Made by a program: the position numbers and the translations under genes. DNA of 7,555 nucleotides, taken from positions 1 to 7,555 of the forward strand of contig JAFGIH010000802.1 of assembly GCA_016929985.1 (NCBI GenBank), written 5' to 3'. This DNA comes from Thermoleophilia bacterium (lineage in GTDB: Bacteria; Actinomycetota; Thermoleophilia; RBG-16-64-13). The notes beneath the pieces were generated by a model. It was given only the letters and a program-made list of their open reading frames with translations, was not told the DNA's origin and ran no database searches. Within the stretch, counting starts at the first letter, position 1. Each line of letters starts with the position of its first letter. Positions 1 through 5,926 of the stretch are shown piece by piece.

Positions 1-303
1 GCGCAGTTGATGCACCAGGACGAGCTGATCCTCGGGGGCGTGCGCTACTCGATGTTCAACACCACTCGCAAGGCGCACCCGCTGGAGGCGACCATCGAGC
101 GACTTGGCCAGGCCACCGGGCTGTCCTGGCAGGAGCTGCTGCCCAAGGTGGCGGTGGTCGACAACAAGGCGCTGGAGAGCTTCGTGAAGGAGCTGGGCAA
201 GACCCTGGACAAGGGGCGGGTGACGTTGCTCAAGGCGGAGCTCGCCGCCGGTGCAGAGAGGACGTACACGCCGCGTCTCTGGGCAAAAATGACACGAAGA
301 TGA
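1..303 (+). CDS. 3' end of a phage gene, possibly a PD-(D/E)XK exonuclease or DUF2800-like protein
   Basis: The reading frame is open from the first base of the window (Ala-Gln-Leu-Met...) to a TGA at 301-303, so the true start lies upstream. About 100 residues are visible. The segment 'ILGGVRYSMFNTTRK' resembles the C-terminal strand found in phage Cas4/RecB-like PD-(D/E)XK nucleases ('G.iYdviRK'). It is followed by a helical, lysine-rich tail containing 'GLSWQELLPKV' and a basic end. The catalytic motifs would lie upstream and are not visible, so the family call is a weak inference. The downstream genes (resolvase-like nuclease, MazG-like protein) fit a recombination and nucleotide-metabolism block. 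A separation of 124 bases from the next start, with repeats in between, suggests that the following gene has separate translational or transcriptional control. Confidence 0.5.
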   Translation, partial: AQLMHQDELILGGVRYSMFNTTRKAHPLEATIERLGQATGLSWQELLPKVAVVDNKALESFVKELGKTLDKGRVTLLKAELAAGAERTYTPRLWAKMTRR

Positions 304-360
304 CGGCTACGCAGCATCCGTTGATGTGATGCTGCATGGCCCAAACCAACCTGGCAACCC

Positions 361-424
361 ACGGCAAGGCTGGGCATGGCTGGGCTGGGCGAGGCCAGCC
401 AAGGCCAGCCAAGGCAAGGCAAGG
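361..424 (+). repeat. Short tandem and inverted repeats in the leader of the gene at 428
   Basis: This stretch is built from a few words. GGCTGG occurs at 368-373, 378-383 and 383-388. Its complement CCAGCC occurs at 395-400 and 405-410. The decamer AAGGCCAGCC is tandemly repeated (391-400 with one mismatch, then 401-410). It is followed by AAGGC, AAGGC and AAGGA at 411-425. GGCTGG at 383-388 and CCAGCC at 395-400 can form a hairpin with the six-base loop GCGAGG, and other pairings of the same words compete with it. The AAGG units are Shine-Dalgarno-like and end just before the ATG at 428, so folding could alter access to the ribosome site. That role is inference. Confidence 0.6.
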
Positions 425-427
425 ATC

Positions 428-1042
428 ATGAAGCTGATTGAAGTCTGGATCGAAGGAACGAACTCTCTCCTCCAGCATCGTTTCTCGGAAACCGTGGAGG
501 TGGACACGAAGAGGGTCACGCGACGAGTGCAACTCGCATCGGAGACTCCGCGTGAAGCCGCCGAGCGCTCCGCCTACCGCGAGTCGGATGGCGCGCTCTT
601 CTTCCCAGGAGCTGCAATCGCTCGACTGCTGCGGGAGGCAGGTAGCGCCCACAAGCAACGCGGTTCTCGGCGCTCCGTGAAGTACATCGTGCCTGCCGCC
701 GTGCTGGTTCTCGATGACGCGATCCCCCTCTTCGCGTTGGACCGCGAGCGCCGCCTCCGCGACTTCGAGGTCGACGCCAGGCCGGTCACGATCCCGGCAA
801 CCAAGGGGCGCATCATGCGCTTCCGCCCGCGACTGGACGAATGGACGGCGAGGATCCGGCTGCGCATCAACGAGGATGTACTGCCGGCAGACGTGATCCG
901 CCAACTGCTGGTCGAAGGCGGAATGCAGATCGGCGTCGGCGACTACCGTCCGGAGCGGGGCGGGCCTTTCGGGACTTTCGCGGTTGTCTCATGGGACGAG
1001 GGTGACGCGGAATCCACAACCCGCGACGAGGTGGCGGCATGA
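428..1042 (+). CDS. Conserved phage protein of unknown function, possible RAMP/Cas7-like fold (204 aa)
   Basis: I chose ATG 428 because AAGG words at 416-424 sit just upstream. The in-frame ATG at 326 has no ribosome site and would force translation through the leader repeats. The protein opens with 'MKLIEVWIEGTNSLLQHRFSE' and has a central 'FFPGAAIARLLREAG' stretch. It then has 'VPAAVLVLDDAIPL', a basic 'RPVTIPATKGRIMRFRP' segment and a glycine-rich C-terminal 'GGMQIGVGDYRPERGGPFGTF'. This arrangement of short ferredoxin-like strand patterns, with a late glycine-rich loop before an aromatic strand, is reminiscent of RAMP RNA-binding proteins (Cas5/Cas7). No catalytic residue is evident and the resemblance is my inference. 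I have the impression of similar proteins in other phages, next to replication genes. Its stop overlaps the next start by four bases (ATGA), so the two are probably translationally coupled. Confidence 0.75.
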   Translation: MKLIEVWIEGTNSLLQHRFSETVEVDTKRVTRRVQLASETPREAAERSAYRESDGALFFPGAAIARLLREAGSAHKQRGSRRSVKYIVPAAVLVLDDAIPLFALDRERRLRDFEVDARPVTIPATKGRIMRFRPRLDEWTARIRLRINEDVLPADVIRQLLVEGGMQIGVGDYRPERGGPFGTFAVVSWDEGDAESTTRDEVAA

Positions 1043-1266
1043 TGGACGCGGAGATGCTGGCAGAGCGCATCGCACGGCTCCCCACCGACGAGCGTTTCAT
1101 CCTGGAGACCCTGCTGGACCGGCTCGAGCAGGGCCGGGACGAGTACGGGCCGTGGAACGTGGGTGACCGGCGGGACTACCGCGAGGAGGCTTTCACCGAG
1201 GTCATCGACGGTCTTCACTACTGCGCCGCCGGGCTGGTCCGGCTTCGCCGGGGCGGTGAACGATGA
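1039..1266 (+). CDS. Small phage protein with MazG-like acidic helix (75 aa)
   Basis: Two adjacent ATG codons (1039 and 1042) are possible starts. GAGGTGG at 1028-1034 lies 4 bases before the first and 7 before the second, so the second may be preferred. The first overlaps the stop of the upstream gene as ATGA. The product is helical. Around residues 35-61 it reads '[27 protein letters not shown]', with Glu50, Glu54 and Asp57 spaced like the second acidic helix of MazG-type nucleotide pyrophosphohydrolases (ExxxExxD). An acidic first helix lies around residues 17-30. MazG folds bind Mg2+ and hydrolyse (d)NTPs, and phage versions reshape nucleotide pools. At 75 aa this is shorter than a normal MazG domain (about 90-100 aa), so it could be a reduced enzyme or a non-catalytic relative. 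The gene is real on packing grounds; the function is tentative. Confidence 0.7.
   Translation: MMDAEMLAERIARLPTDERFILETLLDRLEQGRDEYGPWNVGDRRDYREEAFTEVIDGLHYCAAGLVRLRRGGER
1246..1261 (+). repeat. 16-bp direct repeat, copy 1 (second copy at 1677-1692)
   Basis: The sequence CGCCGGGGCGGTGAAC occurs here, two bases before the resolvase-like start codon, and again without change at 1677-1692 in the following gap. It ends in the GTGAAC hexamer that is iterated through that gap. Here it lies inside the 3' end of the MazG-like gene. Confidence 0.8.
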
Positions 1267-1601
1267 GCGGCGCTAGATCACGACGCAAGGGAGCCCAATT
1301 CGAACGAGACATGGTCCACTGCTTCCGAGAGGCGATGCCCGGGGCCGAGATTCGGCGTGGATTGCAGTACCGCTGCGGCGAGGAGGTGGCCGATGTGGAC
1401 TGCCCCGTCTTCTGGCCTGAACTGAAGCGGGGCAAGAAACCCAACGTGCGGGCCGCACTGCGCCAGGCGCTGGCCGCGGCGCCCAAGGGGCGGGTACCAG
1501 TGGCGGTGATCCGAGACGACCGACAGGAGCCGTTTGTGGCGCTCCTGTTGGAGGACTTCCTCGACTTCGTCGCCGAGTGGTGGCTCGGGAGGAACCGGTG
1601 A
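1263..1601 (+). CDS. PD-(D/E)XK nuclease, Holliday-junction-resolvase-like (112 aa)
   Basis: The start ATG at 1263 overlaps the previous stop (ATGA). A GC-rich purine stretch lies before it, but no strong Shine-Dalgarno, which suggests coupling. The protein shows the archaeal Hjc/phage resolvase pattern. A basic N-terminus (SRRKG, residues 6-10) leads into Glu14 in a helix, then an acidic pair Asp44/Asp46 ('VADVDCP'), then Glu53-Leu-Lys55 ('PELKRGKK'), which is the ExK of the PD-(D/E)XK core. A later strand 'VPVAVIRDD' and the C-terminal '[13 protein letters not shown]' complete a compact fold of the usual size. Such enzymes resolve four-way DNA junctions made during phage replication and recombination and help debranch DNA before packaging. 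A VRR-NUC-like or other small PDDEXK nuclease is an alternative. This is the last gene before the repeat-rich gap. Confidence 0.8.
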   Translation: MSGARSRRKGAQFERDMVHCFREAMPGAEIRRGLQYRCGEEVADVDCPVFWPELKRGKKPNVRAALRQALAAAPKGRVPVAVIRDDRQEPFVALLLEDFLDFVAEWWLGRNR

Positions 1602-1690
1602 TGCGGCTTGCGGCTGTCTGTTTTCCCCCCGCGCCCCCCTTTTGCCGGCGGCGCCCGGGAAGTGAACGTTCACCTCCGCCGGGGCGGTGA
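1601..1690 (+). CDS. Possible 29-aa coupled micro-ORF (doubtful)
   Basis: An ATG at 1601 overlaps the stop of the resolvase-like gene (TGATG) and has GGGAGG at about 1588-1593, a good Shine-Dalgarno distance of roughly 8 bases. It would encode 29 residues, rich in Pro and Arg, across the polypyrimidine mirror repeat, ending at TGA 1688-1690. No family resemblance is visible. The composition comes mostly from low-complexity DNA, so this may be a chance ORF. Confidence 0.2.
   Translation: MRLAAVCFPPAPPFCRRRPGSERSPPPGR
1620..1644. repeat. Perfect 25-bp mirror repeat (polypyrimidine)
   Basis: Reading from either end gives the same order: G, four T, six C, then the centre GCG, then six C, four T, G. 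This is a mirror repeat, not an inverted repeat. Nearly all-pyrimidine mirror repeats of this kind can form intramolecular triplex (H-DNA) under negative supercoiling. The complementary strand has two G6 runs. It lies just after the resolvase-like stop codon and upstream of the first GTGAAC site. Confidence 0.8.
1662..1673. promoter_or_regulatory. Perfect 12-bp palindrome GTGAACGTTCAC
   Basis: Two GTGAAC hexamers meet head to head to form a perfect dyad, as expected for a dimeric DNA-binding protein. It is the first member of the hexamer array. It looks somewhat like SOS-type (LexA) boxes built on GAAC/GTTC half-sites, but it matches no consensus I can name with certainty. Confidence 0.6.
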
Positions 1691-1692
1691 AC
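1677..1692 (+). repeat. 16-bp direct repeat, copy 2
   Basis: This is identical to 1246-1261 and ends in GTGAAC. It lies four bases after the 12-bp palindrome. Confidence 0.8.
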
Positions 1693-1706
1693 ATCGGCGT
1701 GAACAG

Positions 1707-1726
1707 GGGCCTCAGGAATGGCCGCT
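1707..1726 (+). repeat. Spaced 20-bp direct repeat GGGCCTCA-N3-ATGGCCGCT, copy 1
   Basis: 17 of 20 bases match the copy at 1838-1857, and all three differences fall in the central N3. The ATGGCCGCT half recurs in inverted orientation at 2056-2064, where the flanking bases (TTCTGGCCC on the minus strand) also resemble those after copy 2. Confidence 0.7.
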
Positions 1727-1837
1727 ACTGTGAGCAAGGTGGCCGTTGAACGGAGGGTGGGCATAGGGTGAACGATTTGGAGGGTCCGCGATGATGGTCA
1801 CTTACGGCGTTCGGGGTGGCGTGTGATGGCGCGGCGA

Positions 1838-1857
1838 GGGCCTCACCGATGGCCGCT
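1838..1857 (+). repeat. Spaced 20-bp direct repeat, copy 2
   Basis: GGGCCTCA, three variable bases, then ATGGCCGCT, 131 bases downstream of copy 1. It is followed by TTCCTGGCCC, which resembles the flank of the inverted half-copy at 2056-2064. Confidence 0.7.
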
Positions 1858-1985
1858 TTCCTGGCCCTGGGCCCGGGGGGCGGCTGAAATTTCGGATCAA
1901 TTACGTCCACTTGGCGTGTTCCTGGTGCCTCTTTGCACTGGGGCTGGGTATGGGAATTGAACACCGGTGAACGGGCCACCGCTGC

Positions 1986-2036
1986 CAATTGAACACGGGC
2001 CCCAAAACAGGCCGATTTCGGCCCTGTGTTCACTTG
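1986..2036. repeat. Long imperfect inverted repeat with an alternative internal hairpin
   Basis: The left arm is CAA, T, TGAACAC, GGGCC (1986-2001). The right arm is GGCCC, T, GTGTTCA, C, TTG (2020-2036). They pair over 15 bases with one mismatch (1989/2033) and one bulged T (2025). A second hairpin pairs 2007-2014 with 2019-2027 (ACAG-GCCG with CGGC, a bulged C, CTGT; loop ATTT) and uses the same right-arm bases, so the two folds exclude each other. Both arms carry the repeated (G/T)TGAAC hexamer. No T-tract follows, so a simple intrinsic terminator is unlikely. Confidence 0.65.
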
Positions 2037-2106
2037 AGGGTGCAAGTGGGCCAGAAGCGGCCATCCCGCGCCATGGCACCGCACAACCACGAAGGAGAAG
2101 ATCACG

Positions 2107-2733
2107 ATGAGAGACCAACCTGGACGACCTCCGAAGAGTGATGGTCCCGCAATTCCTCACGACGAGGTGGACCATCTGCTGGTCCATGGCGAGGTCGTCG
2201 AAGAGGAGGACGGCGTCGGCACCCGGGTCCACTACCCGAGCTACCGCCAGCTCGCGGACCGCTATGGTGTGGCCCATAGCCTGATCGCCAAGTTCGCCAA
2301 GGAGCACAACTGTCTGACCCGGCGCAAGCAGGCCCAAAAGCGCGTCCGTGAGATGGCCGATGTCAAGCTCGCCGAGATGCGAGCAGACGACATCGCCATC
2401 TCCCGTGACGACATCATCCGGTGCATCGACCGCTACATCGCCAAGTTCGAGGAGGCCCTCAAGGAGGGCCGCGTACGCTGCGACAATCCCTCGGACTACA
2501 ACACGATGATCCGCCTCAGGGCCTTCGCCATGGGTGACCCGGACTCCCGTCACGAGGAGCTGGGGATCACCCTCGAAGACATGCAGCGGGGCCACGCGCG
2601 CCTGCTCGAGGTCGAGGAGCAGATCCGCAAGAACCCCGCCATCACCGGGATGGCCGTTCCGACACCGGCCATGCTGGATGCCGACGATGACGACGATGGC
2701 GGTGATGGAGGGGGTTCCCCTCAGCTGAACTGA
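2107..2733 (+). CDS. terS: Terminase small subunit, helix-turn-helix type (208 aa)
   Basis: AAGGAG at 2092-2097 lies nine bases before ATG 2107. The N-terminus has an AT-hook-like GRPPK (residues 6-10), then a helix-turn-helix pattern at about residues 43-68 ('YPSYRQLADRYGVAHSLIAKF'). A basic RRKQAQKR stretch, a long charged helical region probably for oligomerisation, and an acidic Asp/Gly tail (DDDDDGGDGGG) follow. Small terminase subunits form rings that bind the packaging site and deliver DNA to the large subunit, and the C-terminus usually contacts TerL or portal. The assignment rests on the HTH-plus-helical architecture and on position, with TerL next on the same strand. A transcription regulator with a similar HTH is the alternative. 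The repeat-rich region directly upstream may be its binding site. Unusually, a reverse-strand recombinase separates it from TerL. Confidence 0.7.
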   Translation: MRDQPGRPPKSDGPAIPHDEVDHLLVHGEVVEEEDGVGTRVHYPSYRQLADRYGVAHSLIAKFAKEHNCLTRRKQAQKRVREMADVKLAEMRADDIAISRDDIIRCIDRYIAKFEEALKEGRVRCDNPSDYNTMIRLRAFAMGDPDSRHEELGITLEDMQRGHARLLEVEEQIRKNPAITGMAVPTPAMLDADDDDDGGDGGGSPQLN

Positions 2734-2734
2734 G
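2708..2734 (+). terminator. Hairpins at the 3' end of terS (weak terminator candidate)
   Basis: GAGGGG (2708-2713) and CCCCTC (2717-2722) pair around the three-base loop GTT. CTCAG (2720-2724) and CTGAG (2730-2734) form a second, partly overlapping stem. Both lie at or across the terS stop, 25 bases from the stop of the convergent recombinase gene. There is no T-tract on either strand, so a role in separating the convergent transcripts is only possible. Confidence 0.3.
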
Positions 2735-2758
2735 TGGGTCCATCGGCTCACGCGGAGC

Positions 2759-3376
2759 TCAGCACCGCAGGTCCTGCACGGACCCCAGCAGGTCCTCGAG
2801 GGACGGATGGGTGTACATCTGGGTCGTGGTCGCCGACAGGTGTCGAGCGAACAGCTGGGTGAGCCGCAGGTCCTTGTTCTGGCGGTAATGACTCGTGCAC
2901 GCGCAGTGTCTCAAGCAATGGAAGCTGTATCGCCTCTCGAATCCGGCCCGCTCCTGCCACCGGGCGAACATCGTCCGCATCTGGCGGGTGGACAGACGGT
3001 TGCCCTTGCGGCTGACGAACAGCGGTGCCTCCGGTGCCAGGCTCATGCCGCACCGCCGCATCCACCCCAGGTAGTGTCTCAGCTTGGCTCGCAGGGCTTC
3101 GCTCAGCACCACCTGCTGCAGCTCGGGGTCGGGGTTGGAGCGCTTGAACACCCGAAGCCGAACCCGGTGTCGTACTCGGCCCTGGTCGTCGGCGATATCC
3201 CCCACGTCCAGGGCGGCGATCTCATGCTCACGGAGCGCCGTGCCCAGGGCGAGGGCGATGATCATGTGGTCTCGAAAGCCCCGGCGGTGTTCGCCGGTCA
3301 CCTGCAGCAATCGGGCCTGCTCAGCATCGCTCAGGGTCCGGGGCGGCGCGGGGATCCGGTCTGCGTAGCGGCTCAT
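2759..3376 (-). CDS. Catalytic-domain-only tyrosine recombinase (205 aa)
   Basis: The start ATG at 3376 (minus strand) is preceded by a strong AGGAGGA at 3387-3381 with five bases between them. All six active-site positions of the tyrosine recombinase family can be matched. They are Arg49 (GTALREHEI), Lys78, His153 and Arg156 (FHCLRH), His179 (ARHLSATTT) and the nucleophile Tyr188 (QMYTHPS). The usual Gly-His before the last histidine is Arg-His here. At 205 aa it lacks the N-terminal core-binding and arm-binding domains of phage integrases (300-400 aa) and has the size of FimB/FimE-type recombinases. It begins directly in the 'TLSDAEQARLL' segment that normally starts the catalytic domain. 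No upstream in-frame remnant is evident, so a naturally short enzyme is more likely than a truncation. It could integrate the phage, resolve multimers or invert DNA. Its position between the two terminase genes on the opposite strand is unusual. Confidence 0.9.
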   Translation of the reverse strand: MSRYADRIPAPPRTLSDAEQARLLQVTGEHRRGFRDHMIIALALGTALREHEIAALDVGDIADDQGRVRHRVRLRVFKRSNPDPELQQVVLSEALRAKLRHYLGWMRRCGMSLAPEAPLFVSRKGNRLSTRQMRTMFARWQERAGFERRYSFHCLRHCACTSHYRQNKDLRLTQLFARHLSATTTQMYTHPSLEDLLGSVQDLRC

Positions 3377-3384
3377 GACATCCT

Positions 3385-3406
3385 CCTGGCCAGCACGGTG
3401 GCCAGG
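3385..3406. other. Candidate recombinase crossover (att/dif-like) site
   Basis: A left arm CCTGGCCA (3385-3392) and a right arm TGGCCAGG (3399-3406) are perfect inverted repeats around the six-base spacer GCACGG. Tyrosine recombinase core sites have this design (XerCD dif has 11-bp arms and a 6-bp spacer), and attP often lies beside int. The site starts ten bases upstream of the recombinase start codon and shares three bases with its Shine-Dalgarno. A hairpin in the leader that controls recombinase translation, or an autorepressor site, is therefore the main alternative. Confidence 0.45.
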
Positions 3407-3459
3407 TCACATGCACGCTCTCTTTGGCAGACAAATCAAGGTGATAAGGGGGCAAGCAG

Positions 3460-4896
<1,437 letters not shown>

Positions 4897-4938
4897 AACC
4901 ATCTGCATCCCCCTGCTCGAAGTTATCCTGGATGGACG

Positions 4939-4967
4939 GTGTCGTGCCCAGAAGTCCATGATATGAT
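4939..4967 (+). promoter_or_regulatory. Possible sigma70-type promoter for the SIR2 gene
   Basis: TATGAT at 4962-4967 is one base from the TATAAT consensus and stands out in GC-rich DNA. The spaced -35 region (GTGTCG at 4939-4944, 17-base spacer) is poor. It lies about 57 bases before the SIR2 start, in the 127-base gap after terL. An independent promoter would fit a phage cargo ('moron') gene expressed in lysogens or early in infection. Confidence 0.4.
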
Positions 4968-5023
4968 CTGTGCCAAGATGCCCTGCCATGCTGGATTCCC
5001 GCTTGGCCGAATGGAGGTGGAGC

Positions 5024-5926
5024 ATGATTTTACTGTTCTTCGGCGCAGGCGCGAGCTTCGGGTCCGACACGACTGGTACGCCCCCATTGGGTGACGATCT
5101 CTTTGCTGCCTTGCAGCAGTTCAACCCCCAAGGCTGGGGCAGGCTTTCACCGACGGCAGCTTCTGCTTTTGCAGGCGATTTTGAGGCAGGCGTCGTGGAT
5201 CTCTCGCAGACGAATCCGCACGCATTGCCGCCGCTGCAAAGGGCGATGGCTGCCTACTTCTATGGTTTTACTCCGTCTCCAGACAACGTGTTCATAGGAC
5301 TGGCAAACCGCATCAGTTCGGTTCACCGGAATGTCGCCATTTGCACCATCAACTACGAACGGTTGCTCGAAATCAGTCTTGTTCGCGCCGGTATGCAGCC
5401 GGTGGTTGGGCGCGATGCGAAGGCAGGAACCAGAGAAGTTGAGATCTGTTTGCCCCACGGGTGCTGCCATCTCTTCTGCGATTCGGTGATGGGGAACGCT
5501 CAGGCAGTGTCCTTCGCCGGGATGAATGTACAAACCAATGGACCTGTAATGGCTGCGCGATCGGAAGCGGAGTTCAGGCGCAGGATCCAGAACGACGCGT
5601 TTCCACCTGTGATGAGCTACTTCGAGCCAGCCAAGAGAACCACATCTGGTGACAACTTCATTCAGGCCCAGCGACGGCGGTGGGCCGAGCTCGTTCAGTC
5701 CGCAGATGTCGTGGCAATTGTTGGCGTTCGAGTGCGAACGCAGGACGTCCACATTTGGAACCCTCTGGCGAGTACTCATGCCCGCCTTGTGTACTGCAGT
5801 GGCCTAAGCGGTGCGCCTGAGTTCAGGCAATGGATGACGGCCCAGAGACCAGGACAGACTGACACAGTGATTGAGAAGTTCTTTGCGGATGGGTTTGACG
5901 AACTGTGCTCATCTGTTGGGATATAG
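5024..5926 (+). CDS. Standalone SIR2-domain protein, probable NADase and candidate anti-phage defence gene (300 aa)
   Basis: ATG 5024 has GGAGG at 5013-5017 six bases upstream. Earlier in-frame starts (GTG 4970, ATG 4988) lack such a site. The protein begins with a strand and the nucleotide-binding signature 'LFFGAGAS' (Gly7-Ser11), followed by 'TGTPPLGDDLF', as in SIR2-like proteins. 'CTINYERLLE' carries Asn110 and 'LPHGCCHLF' carries His145, the conserved Asn/His pair that in defence SIR2 enzymes such as ThsA (Asn112, His152) cleaves NAD+. The later 'VVAIVGVRVRTQDVHIW' (about residue 230 on) is the last Rossmann strand region. It is a lone SIR2 fold with no visible sensor, HerA, Argonaute or STAND partner and no membrane segment. 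Sampled rows are 52-55% GC against 65-73% in terL. Leu3 is TTA, a codon scarce in such GC-rich DNA. These point to recent acquisition. Deacetylase activity is unlikely in this branch. Confidence 0.88.
   Translation: MILLFFGAGASFGSDTTGTPPLGDDLFAALQQFNPQGWGRLSPTAASAFAGDFEAGVVDLSQTNPHALPPLQRAMAAYFYGFTPSPDNVFIGLANRISSVHRNVAICTINYERLLEISLVRAGMQPVVGRDAKAGTREVEICLPHGCCHLFCDSVMGNAQAVSFAGMNVQTNGPVMAARSEAEFRRRIQNDAFPPVMSYFEPAKRTTSGDNFIQAQRRRWAELVQSADVVAIVGVRVRTQDVHIWNPLASTHARLVYCSGLSGAPEFRQWMTAQRPGQTDTVIEKFFADGFDELCSSVGI

Larger units (their letters stand above)
1602..2106. promoter_or_regulatory. Repeat-rich non-coding region upstream of terS: candidate pac/cos, origin or operator cluster
   Basis: No ORF with recognisable protein features spans these 505 bases. 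The hexamer (G/T)TGAAC occurs on the plus strand at 1662, 1687, 1699, 1746, 1768, 1957, 1967 and 1989. It occurs on the minus strand as GTTCAC at 1668-1673 and 2028-2033. Ten copies fall in about 370 bp, where roughly 0.4 would be expected by chance at equal base frequencies. Some spacings (10, 12, 22, 22, 25) are close to whole helical turns, as in operator arrays or iterons. The position directly before the terminase small subunit suits a packaging recognition site, but replication or transcription control is equally possible. I see no convincing sigma70 promoter in it. Confidence 0.6.

Noticed and set aside
326..427. Upstream start for the gene at 428
   Set aside because: No ribosome site before ATG 326, and the extra residues would be encoded by low-complexity leader repeats.
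1273..1764. Long minus-strand ORFs opposite the resolvase-like gene
   Set aside because: Arg/Pro/Ser-rich translations typical of antisense shadows in GC-rich DNA, without family features; the plus-strand gene has clear nuclease motifs.
1826..1960. 44-codon ORF in the gap
   Set aside because: No strong ribosome site and no recognisable protein features; Trp/Pro/Gly-rich, probably chance.
1602..2106. CRISPR array
   Set aside because: The repeats are hexamers with irregular spacing and both orientations, without uniform 25-40 bp repeats or spacers.
1897..2751. 284-codon minus-strand ORF across terS and the repeat region
   Set aside because: Runs through the repeat array and is antisense to a gene with a good ribosome site and HTH; no domain recognised.
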